Assembly (NCBI GenBank): GCA_964509295.1
Contig: CAZDWS010000013.1
Coordinates: forward strand, 1 to 64,000
DNA: 64,000 bases
Direction of reading: 5' to 3'
Source: JBGSQR01 sp964509295
GTDB lineage: Bacteria > Desulfobacterota > Desulfuromonadia > Geobacterales > Pseudopelobacteraceae
Numbering within the stretch: position 1 is the first letter of the stretch; each line of letters opens with the position of its first letter. The position numbers and the translations under genes were made by a program. The notes beneath the pieces were generated by a model. That model did not search any database. It worked only from the letters and a program-made list of their open reading frames with translations, and was not told the DNA's origin. Shown piece by piece: positions 33,490 to 40,972 of this stretch.

Positions 33490-35985
33490 ATGATTACAGG
33501 CAATAATCCAATGAGTTCCTCTACTAGCAGTGAACTGCGAAAACTGGCCGAAAACAGATTGCGTGAGAAGTCAACTGAACTTGATTTATCGCGGCCCATT
33601 GAAGATGTTCATCGGCTTGTCCATGAGCTTGAAGTCCACCAGATCGAACTGAAAATGCAGAATGAAGAGCTAAGGCAAATCAGGGACGTCTTGGATGCTT
33701 CCCTGGAGAAATACACAGACCTGTTCGACTTTGCACCGATAGGCTACTTCACGCTGAACAGCAAAGGGGAAATCGCTGTTCTCAACCTGACCGGTTCAGC
33801 ACTTTTGGGAATGGAACGTTCCTTACTGATAGGCCGTAACTTTTGTCAGTTTATTGCGCCTGAAGACCAGCAGGTTTTTTCTGATTTTATTGTAAATACC
33901 TTTAACAGTCAGACCAGACAATCCTGTGAAATATCACTTACAATAAAATCAAAACCACCTCTTTATGTTCATATAGAAGGCTTATCCAACCAGTTGAGCC
34001 TTGAATGTCGCATGATAATCACAGATATATCGGCTCTAAAAAACTCGGAAAAATCATTGCGCGAAAGCGAAAAACTCTATCGGGCGATCGGTGAAGCAAA
34101 CAAATACGGCATATGGGTCTGTAACCCCGAGGGTCAGAATATATATGCCAGTGAATCATTTCTGAAAATGGTCGGCATAACTCAGGAACAGTGTTCCGGA
34201 TTTGGCTGGGGTGATGTGCTTCACCCTGATGACGTGGAACAGACCATCGCCGCCTGGAAAGAGTGTGTCAAAACTGAAGGCAACTGGGATATAGAACACA
34301 GATACCGTGGTATAGACGGCAAATGGCATCCGATTCTGGCAAGGGGGGTCCCGGTAAGAGATGACAACGGAAAGATTATTTACTGGGCAGGAATTAATCT
34401 GGACATCAGTCAGATCAAGCAGACACAACAAGATCTGCTAAAAAGCCAGGACCTGAGCAGCAAAACGTTACAGGCCATTTCCGCCCATATAGCTGTAATT
34501 GACAGCCATGGGACAATTATAGCCGTCAACAATGCCTGGGAGAGCTTTGCTGCCGTCAATGGCGCCGGCGGATCGTCAAAAGTAGCTATAGGTTCCAATT
34601 ACTGTGAAGTCTGCCGCAAGGCAGCAAATGACAATGACACAGATGCCGCTGCCGCTATTTCCGGTATAGAATTGATACTGAACGGGACATTGAAGCAGTT
34701 TACCTTAGAGTACCCTTGTCACAGCACAGAGCTGCAGCGCTGGTTTTTAATGACCGTAGTTCCTCTAGGTCTCAGGGCTGAAAATGGCGCTGTCATAACC
34801 CATCAGGATATTACCACCCGCAAGGAAGCAGAAATACTGCTTAAAATGTCCAACGAGATACTTGATTCAAAAATTATTGAAAGAACCAGTGAGCTGACTG
34901 ATACCAACTCAGTACTTTTAAAAGAAATCGATAATCGTATACAAGCAGAAGAATCCCTAAAGACGGCCTACCTGGAAATCAAACAATTAAAAAACAAACT
35001 ACTGGCTGAAAATATCTACCTGCAGCAGGAAGTTGCCCGACTGGACAATTTCGGTGAAATCATCGGTCAAAGCAGCGCCATCTCCTATGTTTTTTCCCAG
35101 ATTCAGCAGGTGGCGCCAATCAACGCAACAGTCCTTCTGCTTGGCGAAACCGGTACCGGTAAAGGAATGGTAGCTGGAGCCATCCATCGCGGAAGCCTGC
35201 GTAAAAACAAGCCGATGATTACCGTCAATTGCACCGCATTACCGGGAAATCTTATCGAAAGTGAACTCTTCGGACGGGAAAAAGGCGCCTTCACCGGTGC
35301 AACCGAGCGGCAGATGGGGCGCTTCGAACTGGCCGACGGAGGAACGATCTTTCTGGATGAAATCGGCGAAATGCCCATGGACCTGCAGTGCAAGCTGTTA
35401 AGAGTTATTCAGGATGGTGAATTTGAACGATTGGGAAGCCCGCGCACAATAAAGGTTGATGTAAGGATTATTGCAGCCACCAACAGAAATCTGGAGGAGG
35501 AAATCCGTAAAGGCAAATTCAGGGAAGACCTGTTCTATCGGCTGAATGTCTTTCCCATCAGCATCCCTCCCCTCAATCAACGCATTGAGGACATACCACT
35601 GCTGATCAACCATTTTGTCAGTAAATTCAATAAGAAAATTGGCAAAAATATTGATTCAATTCCAAAGGAAACTGTTGAAATACTGTCAAAGTATTCCTGG
35701 CCCGGCAACATAAGAGAGCTGGAAAATGTTATTGAGCGGTCTGTTATCACCACCAATGGCAGCATTCTTCAGGTTTTAGACCGCTTCGACATGTCACTAA
35801 AAAAAGAAGAACAAACGGATCAGGAAGTAAAGGGCCTGATTGAACTGGAGAAAGCTCATATCCTCCAGGTACTGCAGAAAACCGGATGGAGGATAGAAGG
35901 CAAGAACGGTGCTGCGATTATTCTTGGCCTCAACGCCAGCACACTTCGTGCCCGTATGAGAAAATACGGAATTCTGCGGCAATAA
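33490..35985 (+). CDS. Sigma-54 activator with PAS sensor domains (PAS-AAA-Fis)
   Basis: 831 codons; GAGG upstream. N-terminal coil, a PAS domain with FDFAPIGYFTL, shared with the 29548 kinase, a second PAS (about 190-315; NKYGIWVCNPEGQNIYAS), a third PAS (about 325-450), a coiled coil, AAA+ domain (about 520-745) with canonical GAFTGA (599-604), Walker A GETGTGKG and Walker B GGTIFLDEIGE, and a Fis-type DNA-binding end (GLNASTLRARMRKYGI). No receiver domain: input comes through PAS. The AAA and Fis parts are very close to those of the 31812 protein, so this is a duplicated pair with split inputs. A palindrome lies 80-100 bases after its stop (36066), but no sigma-54 promoter is attached there. 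Confidence 0.93.
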   Translation: MITGNNPMSSSTSSELRKLAENRLREKSTELDLSRPIEDVHRLVHELEVHQIELKMQNEELRQIRDVLDASLEKYTDLFDFAPIGYFTLNSKGEIAVLNLTGSALLGMERSLLIGRNFCQFIAPEDQQVFSDFIVNTFNSQTRQSCEISLTIKSKPPLYVHIEGLSNQLSLECRMIITDISALKNSEKSLRESEKLYRAIGEANKYGIWVCNPEGQNIYASESFLKMVGITQEQCSGFGWGDVLHPDDVEQTIAAWKECVKTEGNWDIEHRYRGIDGKWHPILARGVPVRDDNGKIIYWAGINLDISQIKQTQQDLLKSQDLSSKTLQAISAHIAVIDSHGTIIAVNNAWESFAAVNGAGGSSKVAIGSNYCEVCRKAANDNDTDAAAAISGIELILNGTLKQFTLEYPCHSTELQRWFLMTVVPLGLRAENGAVITHQDITTRKEAEILLKMSNEILDSKIIERTSELTDTNSVLLKEIDNRIQAEESLKTAYLEIKQLKNKLLAENIYLQQEVARLDNFGEIIGQSSAISYVFSQIQQVAPINATVLLLGETGTGKGMVAGAIHRGSLRKNKPMITVNCTALPGNLIESELFGREKGAFTGATERQMGRFELADGGTIFLDEIGEMPMDLQCKLLRVIQDGEFERLGSPRTIKVDVRIIAATNRNLEEEIRKGKFREDLFYRLNVFPISIPPLNQRIEDIPLLINHFVSKFNKKIGKNIDSIPKETVEILSKYSWPGNIRELENVIERSVITTNGSILQVLDRFDMSLKKEEQTDQEVKGLIELEKAHILQVLQKTGWRIEGKNGAAIILGLNASTLRARMRKYGILRQ

Positions 35986-36088
35986 ACATTACAATCAAGG
36001 TAGCAATAACTTCAGTCGAGACCTGCGAGGTTTCCTAAACCCCGCAGGTCTGTACCGCCACATACGACAGTTATGTTCATTCATGACG
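35985..36088 (+). repeat. Direct repeat, copy 1 (flanks the Hcp cassette)
   Basis: About 104 bp, nearly the same as 38231-38335 (around six differences). It contains a hairpin AGACCTGCG...CGCAGGTCT (terminator-like, behind the 33490 gene) and the palindrome at its right end. The rest of 36089-36475 holds a sigma-70 promoter and a small inverted repeat before hcp. Confidence 0.85.
36066..36088 (+). promoter_or_regulatory. Palindrome without an attached sigma-54 promoter
   Basis: ACAGTTATGTTCATTCATGA then CGG, with the core TTCA-N4-TGAC. The expected -24/-12 position (about 36184) carries no TGGCAC-TTGC match, in contrast to the second copy at 38313. Confidence 0.5.
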
Positions 36089-36350
36089 GTACTCAAAAGC
36101 ATCTTCAAACCACCCCTTTCCCGCGATGTAATTGACAAGGTTTTATTCATATTTGTCACCTGATCCCAGCTGTCTCCAGAACACCCAAAAGCAGAACTTA
36201 TATATCCGCATCAACCAAGTCACTTAAGATCCCCCCGCCATCTCTTAGTTGTCTTAAAATACGGAACATATCAAACATTGCAAAAATAGCCTGTGCATTT
36301 ATTGAAGAGTCACATAAATATGTCGGCCTGTTTTTATTCAAAGATACCGG

Positions 36351-36379
36351 TTGACATTGAAAAAATATAATGCTATATG
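36351..36379 (+). promoter_or_regulatory. Sigma-70 promoter before hcp
   Basis: TTGACA, 17-base spacer, TATATG. The -35 is perfect. A small palindrome CTTTGGTA-GTAG-TACCAAAG (36424-36443) follows in the leader and may be an operator or an RNA hairpin. Confidence 0.65.
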
Positions 36380-36475
36380 CCCCATAAGTTAACAATATTT
36401 AAATAACAAAATTAAATCTAGCTCTTTGGTAGTAGTACCAAAGCAACAAAATATTGATAAAAGGAGAAATGCGCT

Positions 36476-36961
36476 ATGGCAATGCCAGTACATCTGACAC
36501 TCACCGGAGAGCGTCAGGGCAAGATCGAAGGAAGTTGCGATATGAAGGGCAGAGAGGGGACAATCATTGCTTTCGCAATGGCACACAGCTTAACAATTCC
36601 AAGTAGTCAAACAGATGGGCTTGCCACCGGCAAGCGCATTCATAGACCGCTCTGTTTATTGAAGGAGTTCGATAAAAGCTCACCCAAACTGTACCAGGCG
36701 CTTTGCACCGGTGAACATCTGAAAGAAGTAGTGCTGAAATGGTACAGAATCAGCAGATATGGGACCGAGGAACATTACTTCACACACAAACTTGAAGATG
36801 CAATTATCGTAGGCATAAAGCCTGAGTTACCTATTACATTAACACCTGAAAATGATTCTGCTCGCCACATGGAGCAAATTGCTTTTACCTACAAGACTAT
36901 TAGCTGGACATGGGAAACAGATGGTATTGAAGCCGAAGACTCATGGGCAGTTCCAAGATAA
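36476..36961 (+). CDS. hcp: Hcp family type VI secretion tube protein
   Basis: 161 codons, AGGAG eight bases upstream. Clear Hcp family: LTLTGERQGKIEGSC, GREGTIIAF, TGKRIHRPLCLLKEFDKSSPKLYQAL, VVLKWYR, YFTHKLEDA and ISWTWETDGIEAEDSW. Hcp forms hexameric rings that stack into the T6SS inner tube and can carry small effectors in the lumen. No VgrG, sheath or baseplate genes are near, so it is an orphan. Three small genes follow at 28, 16 and 4 bases, the layout of a cargo/immunity module. Base composition is more AT-rich than the flanks, and 104-bp direct repeats bracket the cassette, which suggests later acquisition. Confidence 0.93.
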   Translation: MAMPVHLTLTGERQGKIEGSCDMKGREGTIIAFAMAHSLTIPSSQTDGLATGKRIHRPLCLLKEFDKSSPKLYQALCTGEHLKEVVLKWYRISRYGTEEHYFTHKLEDAIIVGIKPELPITLTPENDSARHMEQIAFTYKTISWTWETDGIEAEDSWAVPR

Positions 36962-36988
36962 TCAAAATCTGAAAAAAAGGAGAATAAC

Positions 36989-37288
36989 ATGGGCTTAGAA
37001 TGTACCGAAGAATATCGAAAAAAACACCCCAAAACCTGCTATCTTTTAGATTTTTCAGTAGGGGCGGTATTTGCGAGAATGCCTACTGTTGCGGGAGTCG
37101 GCAATGCGGCACTTGATCCTGCATGGACTGCAACTGGTGTTTCGGAAGCAGTAAGACAGTACAACCTTAAAATGGTACGGGATGGAAAAGATGATCAAAT
37201 TGATCCGACTTGGGCAGGACAACACCCAGTGGAAGCTCTTAGAGAATTAAAACGAAGAGGATATGGTCTTATAATAAACAAACAATGA
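36989..37288 (+). CDS. Small protein behind hcp, candidate Hcp cargo
   Basis: 99 codons, AAGGAG seven bases before ATG. Soluble, no signal peptide, two cysteines (C4 and C17). Distinct segments are YLLDFSVGAVFARMPTVAGVG and ALDPAWTATGVSEAVRQYN. I recognise no family. Its size fits the lumen of an Hcp ring, and the next gene has a membrane anchor as many periplasmic immunity proteins do. An effector role is therefore an inference from position, size and context only. Confidence 0.5.
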   Translation: MGLECTEEYRKKHPKTCYLLDFSVGAVFARMPTVAGVGNAALDPAWTATGVSEAVRQYNLKMVRDGKDDQIDPTWAGQHPVEALRELKRRGYGLIINKQ

Positions 37289-37303
37289 TGACAAAGGATA
37301 AGT

Positions 37304-37708
37304 ATGAAACTCTATCTCAAAATATTGATAGTAGTTATCACAGTAGTAAGTGTGTTTATTGGTGGGACCAATTATGGCTATATGAATGCAACTGATAAGC
37401 TTAATAAATATTATTCCACAGTCATAGACACCGCTATCGCAGGTGAAATACAATGTCAAGTCCAAGTGCTACAGCTACTAAAAGAGGACAATTATGATAA
37501 AGCACAAAAACAGCTTGATGCTTTTTTAGATGTGAACCTTGAAGCACTATCAGTATACGTTAATAGCTCGCCAACTGACCCAAATGTTGCAGTAGTTGAA
37601 GCAATTAAAAAAGCAAAAAAATACCGTGAAACTTATCCTGAGCATATTGTAAAACCTGCAGCACAAAATTCAGTCAAAAAAACGCTGGATTTTGTAAAAG
37701 ACAAATAA
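37304..37708 (+). CDS. Membrane-anchored small protein, candidate immunity protein
   Basis: 134 codons; AAAGGA upstream of ATG. One N-terminal membrane helix (residues 4-24) and a helical soluble tail with EDNYDKAQKQLDAFLDVNL and IKKAKKYRETYPEHI. By the positive-inside rule the tail is likely periplasmic. It lies between the putative cargo gene and a small membrane protein gene, three bases before the latter. I do not recognise the family; the immunity role is guessed from order. Confidence 0.5.
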   Translation: MKLYLKILIVVITVVSVFIGGTNYGYMNATDKLNKYYSTVIDTAIAGEIQCQVQVLQLLKEDNYDKAQKQLDAFLDVNLEALSVYVNSSPTDPNVAVVEAIKKAKKYRETYPEHIVKPAAQNSVKKTLDFVKDK

Positions 37709-37711
37709 AAT

Positions 37712-38005
37712 ATGGTTCGCGGAAAACTTATCGCTATTGCAATTGCGGTACTTATAGGCATTGCGTTTTCTACGCTCGATCTTAGAGGTTTCAACGGACG
37801 AGGCCCTGGCACTGCACTCGTTTTTGGTCTTTTGCTTATTCTTTTTCCTGGTTTTTTTTCCACATTGAGTTCAATGGGTGTACGTGGATGTACGCCTGCT
37901 GATGTCTCTCCCCAGATTTTTTCAATACTCGGGTGGTTTTTTTTAATCATTTTTTGTGGTGGGCTTATACTTCTTAAAATGTTGCATATAATCGACCCAA
38001 GCTAA
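37712..38005 (+). CDS. Small integral membrane protein
   Basis: 97 codons. Three hydrophobic segments (about 6-22, 32-50, 70-92) with a short polar GVRGCTPADVSPQ loop. It begins three bases after the preceding stop, so translation is coupled. No known motif. Last gene of the Hcp cassette; a stem-loop follows at 38109-38182. Confidence 0.5.
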   Translation: MVRGKLIAIAIAVLIGIAFSTLDLRGFNGRGPGTALVFGLLLILFPGFFSTLSSMGVRGCTPADVSPQIFSILGWFFLIIFCGGLILLKMLHIIDPS

Positions 38006-38108
38006 ACCAAAGGACAGATAAGAAGGACAAACCGGTTATTACCAATAACCAGCCAGTCAACTTATTTTATACTAAAATGCAAATCTAAAAACTATTTTTA
38101 CAGCAATG

Positions 38109-38182
38109 AACAGGATAAAGGGGATAAGGCAAAATACAGGAAAGCATCAGGTTTTATCCCTTTCATCCCCTTTATCCCTGTT
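38109..38182 (+). terminator. Inverted repeat after the Hcp cassette
   Basis: AACAGGATAAAGGGGAT and its complement ATCCCCTTTATCCCTGTT lie 40 bases apart, with TTAAAAAATG after it. It is probably a terminator, or one of the ATCCTGTTTATC-type dispersed repeats seen also at 33380 and 38712. Confidence 0.5.
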
Positions 38183-38230
38183 AAAAAATGATTATCTGTT
38201 CAAGCCTTTATATTGGTCATAAGTCCTAAA

Positions 38231-38335
38231 AACATTACAATCAAGGTAGCAATAAATTCAGTCGAGACCTGCGAGGTTTCCAAAACCTCGCAGGTCTGTA
38301 CCGCCACATACAACAGTTATGTTCATACATGACGG
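38231..38335 (+). repeat. Direct repeat, copy 2 (flanks the Hcp cassette)
   Basis: Matches 35985-36088 with about six differences; its hairpin AGACCTGCGAGGTTT / AAACCTCGCAGGTCT is perfect here. This copy leads into an intact sigma-54 promoter. Confidence 0.85.
38313..38335 (+). promoter_or_regulatory. Palindrome, putative sigma-54 activator site
   Basis: CAGTTATGTTCATACATGAC then GG; core TTCA-TACA-TGAC. Its centre is about 107 bp upstream of the -24 element at 38432, the same spacing as at 6219 and 7358. An IHF-like AATCAGGCAGTTA sits at 38392-38404. Confidence 0.65.
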
Positions 38336-38430
38336 TTCACAAAAACATCTTTCTACTGCCCCTGCCCCACTCCTTATTTTTTTCTCCACACAATCAGGCA
38401 GTTACGACATCATATCCGAATAAGGCTTCT

Positions 38431-38445
38431 TGGCACGTTAGCTGC
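38431..38445 (+). promoter_or_regulatory. Sigma-54 (-24/-12) promoter
   Basis: TGGCACGTTAGCTGC, one mismatch to the consensus (CTGC for TTGC). GG at 38432-38433 and GC at 38444-38445. The start is expected near 38457, some 26 bases before the small lipoprotein gene. Confidence 0.85.
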
Positions 38446-38482
38446 TAACTAGTAAGACAGCTTAAATGTGATCGGAGAAAAC

Positions 38483-38653
38483 ATGAAAACAAAATCCATA
38501 ATTTCTGCACTGATACTTTGGGCCGCAGCTTTAATGCTATCCGGCTGTTTTGTACCTTACTATGACGATGATGGTGGTGGTTACCGTGACGGTCGTGGCC
38601 ATCATGACAGAAGAGACGGTGGCGGCCACCGTGATGGCGGAGGGCGGCACTGA
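38483..38653 (+). CDS. Small Gly/His/Arg/Asp-rich lipoprotein
   Basis: 56 codons from ATG at 38483 with GGAG upstream. The lipobox LMLSGC (C22) leads to a mature peptide of only about 35 residues made mostly of GGGYRDGRGHHDRRDGGG-type sequence. Metal or polyanion binding is possible from the His/Asp/Arg content; no known family. First gene of a sigma-54-driven unit. Confidence 0.7.
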   Translation: MKTKSIISALILWAAALMLSGCFVPYYDDDGGGYRDGRGHHDRRDGGGHRDGGGRH

Positions 38654-38778
38654 TTAGTAAGTTAGAAGTTGTTTTCAGCATTTTCTGGCAGAAAATAACT
38701 TCGTTAACGCATTTATCCTGTTTATCTGGGTAAGGGCATGCTTTGAAAAACAAGTATTTAAAAACAAGGAGAAAGACT

Positions 38779-39264
38779 ATGAAAAGCAATACCAATCCAG
38801 CCGTTTACCCGGTTACCGCAGTTTTTGTTATGCTGACTATTATAACCACGCTTTTTCTGGCAAATGTAAACAGCGCCTTTGCCGCCACAGCCAAGAAAAA
38901 ACCGGCGGTTGTGGAGCGAACATCCGCTGTAGAAATTACGGAAATGCGTATCAATGAGCTTCAAAGTTCCCTGAAAATTACAGCAGATCAGGAACTTCTC
39001 TGGAAAGATATGATTCTGGTTATGCGTGAAAATGCAAAAGTAATGGATGCCATTTCCAAAGAAAGATCAGAAACCATCAAATCCATGAACGCCGTCGAAC
39101 GACTGAAGTTCCACAGCCAGATAACCGAAACCCATTTGACACAGCAGAAGAAACTGATTCCGGTTTTCGAAGTGCTTTATCTCAGCTTGTCCGATGGCCA
39201 GAAAAAGTTAACTGACGAAATCTTTACCACCGGTAGAAACCGAATAACAAAAAGCAAAAAATAA
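38779..39264 (+). CDS. Spy/CpxP-like periplasmic protein (LTXXQ family)
   Basis: 161 codons from the ATG at 38779, AAGGAG upstream. Signal peptide cut after NSAFA. The helical mature part has LTQQKKLIPVFEVLYLSLSDGQKKLTDEIF, matching the LTxxQ-type repeats of Spy/CpxP proteins. Those are ATP-independent periplasmic chaperones or repressors of envelope stress signalling, induced by unfolded protein, metals or tannins. Placement behind the sigma-54-driven lipoprotein fits an envelope stress role. Confidence 0.78.
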   Translation: MKSNTNPAVYPVTAVFVMLTIITTLFLANVNSAFAATAKKKPAVVERTSAVEITEMRINELQSSLKITADQELLWKDMILVMRENAKVMDAISKERSETIKSMNAVERLKFHSQITETHLTQQKKLIPVFEVLYLSLSDGQKKLTDEIFTTGRNRITKSKK

Positions 39265-39307
39265 GTCAGGTCAACAGTCATGATTGAATTAAAAATGAGG
39301 TAACCGA

Positions 39308-39616
39308 ATGAATGATATATATAAACCCAATAAGGTCAGAATATTAATGGTGTTTTTGTTCGCTCTTGTAATTGCGGGGATCAATGCTGAACCTGCCAGC
39401 GCCAGAGACGACCACGACAGAGGCAGACATCACGACAATGGCCGCTACGAAAACAGGGGACGCGGATATGAGAGAAATCACCATGTGCGAAACAGGCGTG
39501 TTCACAGAACGACCGTTTACAGAGAGCGGGTTTACGTTGCGCCGCCGGTATTTTACGCCCCGCCACCACCACCGGGTATCAGCTTCTTTCTTCCTTCAAT
39601 CACAATTCGTCCATGA
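39308..39616 (+). CDS. Secreted Arg/His-rich small protein
   Basis: 102 codons; GAGGTAACCGA upstream. Signal peptide (AEPASA). The mature protein is Arg/His/Asp-rich (DHDRGRHHDNGRYENRGRGY), followed by HRTTVYRERVYVAPPVFYAPPPPPG. The VYRERVYV segment resembles the VERNRRVYMERER segment of the 20244 protein. Function unknown; possible surface or cell-wall binding. Same unit as the Spy-like gene. Confidence 0.65.
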   Translation: MNDIYKPNKVRILMVFLFALVIAGINAEPASARDDHDRGRHHDNGRYENRGRGYERNHHVRNRRVHRTTVYRERVYVAPPVFYAPPPPPGISFFLPSITIRP

Positions 39617-39675
39617 GCTGATTGATTAATCAATTTAGTTATATATCTTGTGTTCAGGATACAAACATTGTTTAA

Positions 39676-39705
39676 TTGACAACTAGTCACAAGCAGCTCA
39701 ATAAT
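39676..39705 (+). promoter_or_regulatory. Candidate sigma-70 promoter of the riboswitch transcript
   Basis: TTGACA, 18-base spacer, AATAAT. The predicted start near 39712 matches the beginning of the GEMM aptamer. Confidence 0.5.
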
Positions 39706-39710
39706 ACAAA

Positions 39711-39790
39711 CAACATCGAAAAGGCACAACACGAGCAATCGTGCGTCGCAAAGCTACCATCCCATAGGGATAGAGGGGTTACCGAAATGA
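39711..39790 (+). ncRNA. GEMM-I riboswitch (cyclic dinucleotide sensor)
   Basis: The conserved parts of the c-di-GMP-I/GEMM aptamer are present in order: AAAAGGCACAA, a stem CACGA-GCAA-TCGTG closed by a GNRA loop, GTCGCAAAGC, a second stem ATCCC-ATA-GGGAT, and AGAGGGGTTACCG. By hand alignment the base matching Vc2 position 20 is G, which favours c-di-GMP over the 3',3'-cGAMP variants known in Geobacter; this must be confirmed by covariance search. A strong terminator lies 22 bases downstream, so the device likely controls transcription into the FecR/OmpA/HD-GYP genes. Confidence 0.85.
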
Positions 39791-39812
39791 GACAACTAAT
39801 TAATCAAATTAA

Positions 39813-39855
39813 ACGCCTGAAGGGAGATAATATCTCTTCAGGCGTTTTTATTTTT
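39813..39855 (+). terminator. Riboswitch expression-platform terminator
   Basis: ACGCCTGAAGGGAGAT, AAT, ATCTCTTCAGGCGT followed by TTTTATTTTT. A very stable stem with a T-run, 20 bases upstream of the next ATG and behind the aptamer. Confidence 0.9.
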
Positions 39856-39875
39856 CAAACCGGATTGGAGATAAC

Positions 39876-40319
39876 ATGAAAACATCACTATTGGCCATTT
39901 TTCTCTTCACGCTCACCGTTTCTACAGTTTTTGCCCAGACACCTGAGACAATCGGTCATATACAGACGATCAGAGGTGAAGCATCCATATTGCGCAACAG
40001 CAAAACTGAGGCAGCATTAAAAGGATCCCCGGTTTATCTTGGTGACACCATAAAAACAACAAAAACAGGCGCTGTCGGAATTGTGCTTACGGACGAAACC
40101 ACATTCTCACTTGGTCCGGACAGCACAATCACCTTAAAGGATTACCTTTTTAATCCAAAAGAGAGCAAGTTCTCAATCATTGCCAGACTGACCAAAGGTA
40201 CTTTTTCTTACCTTTCCGGTATTATAGCCAAGCTTTCCCCCGAATCCATCCGCCTGGAAATCCCGGAGGCTACCATTGCAGTACGTGGAACCAGGCTGCT
40301 CATAAAAGTTGATGAGTAA
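39876..40319 (+). CDS. FecR-domain secreted protein
   Basis: 147 codons; GGAG upstream. Signal peptide (TVFAQ). The mature part is a FecR-type beta domain: GHIQTIRGEASILRN, VYLGDTIKTTKTGAVGIVLTDETTFSLGP and a closing EATIAVRGTRLLIKV. FecR domains outside siderophore signalling are common in surface systems built under c-di-GMP control. First gene after the riboswitch; its end overlaps the frame of the next gene region by a few bases, so the genes are likely co-translated. Confidence 0.88.
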   Translation: MKTSLLAIFLFTLTVSTVFAQTPETIGHIQTIRGEASILRNSKTEAALKGSPVYLGDTIKTTKTGAVGIVLTDETTFSLGPDSTITLKDYLFNPKESKFSIIARLTKGTFSYLSGIIAKLSPESIRLEIPEATIAVRGTRLLIKVDE

Positions 40320-40353
40320 CATGAGAACCATAAAGAAAAACAGAGGTGGTTCA

Positions 40354-40959
40354 ATGAATCACCTCTCAGCTATTCTGCCAGTATTGGCTTTATTTCTGAT
40401 GCTGGCAGCAGGATGTTCACCACGCCATACTGTTATTCTGACACCGGACCCTGACGGACATGTGGGCAAAGCAATTGTAATGACTGGCAACGGCAATCAG
40501 ATCCTGGAAAACCCATATGGAATGACCACGGTCTCTTCCGGATCATCGTCTCCTTCCCCGATTACTGTTGCGTCACAGGAATTCATTGCCCTTACTTTTG
40601 CGGATGTATTGGCTATTGAACCACCGCCTGCGGATAAATTCATTATCTATTTCCACACAAACACCACAACCATGGTAACTGAATCCAGAAAAACCATGAC
40701 AGCCATTTTTAACGCCATAAAACATCGTAAAGCAATATTGATCAGTATCAGCGGACATACTGACGCATCCGGTTCCGATAAAATGAATGAAAAACTTGCC
40801 CGTAACCGGTCACAGTCAATCAGAGAACTACTCATACAAAAGGGTGTCGATACCAGGCGACTGGCTGTTACTTCTCACGGTAAAGGCAATCAACTGATCA
40901 TAACCCCGGATGGAGTTTCCGAACCCCTAAACCGACGCGTTGAAGTTATTGTACGTTAA
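40354..40959 (+). CDS. OmpA-domain lipoprotein
   Basis: 201 codons from the ATG at 40354, with AGAGGTGG upstream; earlier in-frame ATGs lack ribosome sites. Lipobox LMLAAGC. The C-terminal OmpA peptidoglycan-binding domain has ISGHTDASGSDKMNEKLARNRS and SEPLNRRVEVIV. It anchors in the outer membrane and binds the cell wall. It sits between a FecR protein and a CHASE2-HD-GYP enzyme under one riboswitch. Confidence 0.88.
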   Translation: MNHLSAILPVLALFLMLAAGCSPRHTVILTPDPDGHVGKAIVMTGNGNQILENPYGMTTVSSGSSSPSPITVASQEFIALTFADVLAIEPPPADKFIIYFHTNTTTMVTESRKTMTAIFNAIKHRKAILISISGHTDASGSDKMNEKLARNRSQSIRELLIQKGVDTRRLAVTSHGKGNQLIITPDGVSEPLNRRVEVIVR

Positions 40960-40972
40960 CAGGCCCTAAACG

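Noticed and set aside
36476..38005. Complete type VI secretion locus
   Set aside because: Only Hcp is present; no TssB/C, VgrG, ClpV or baseplate genes within the window.
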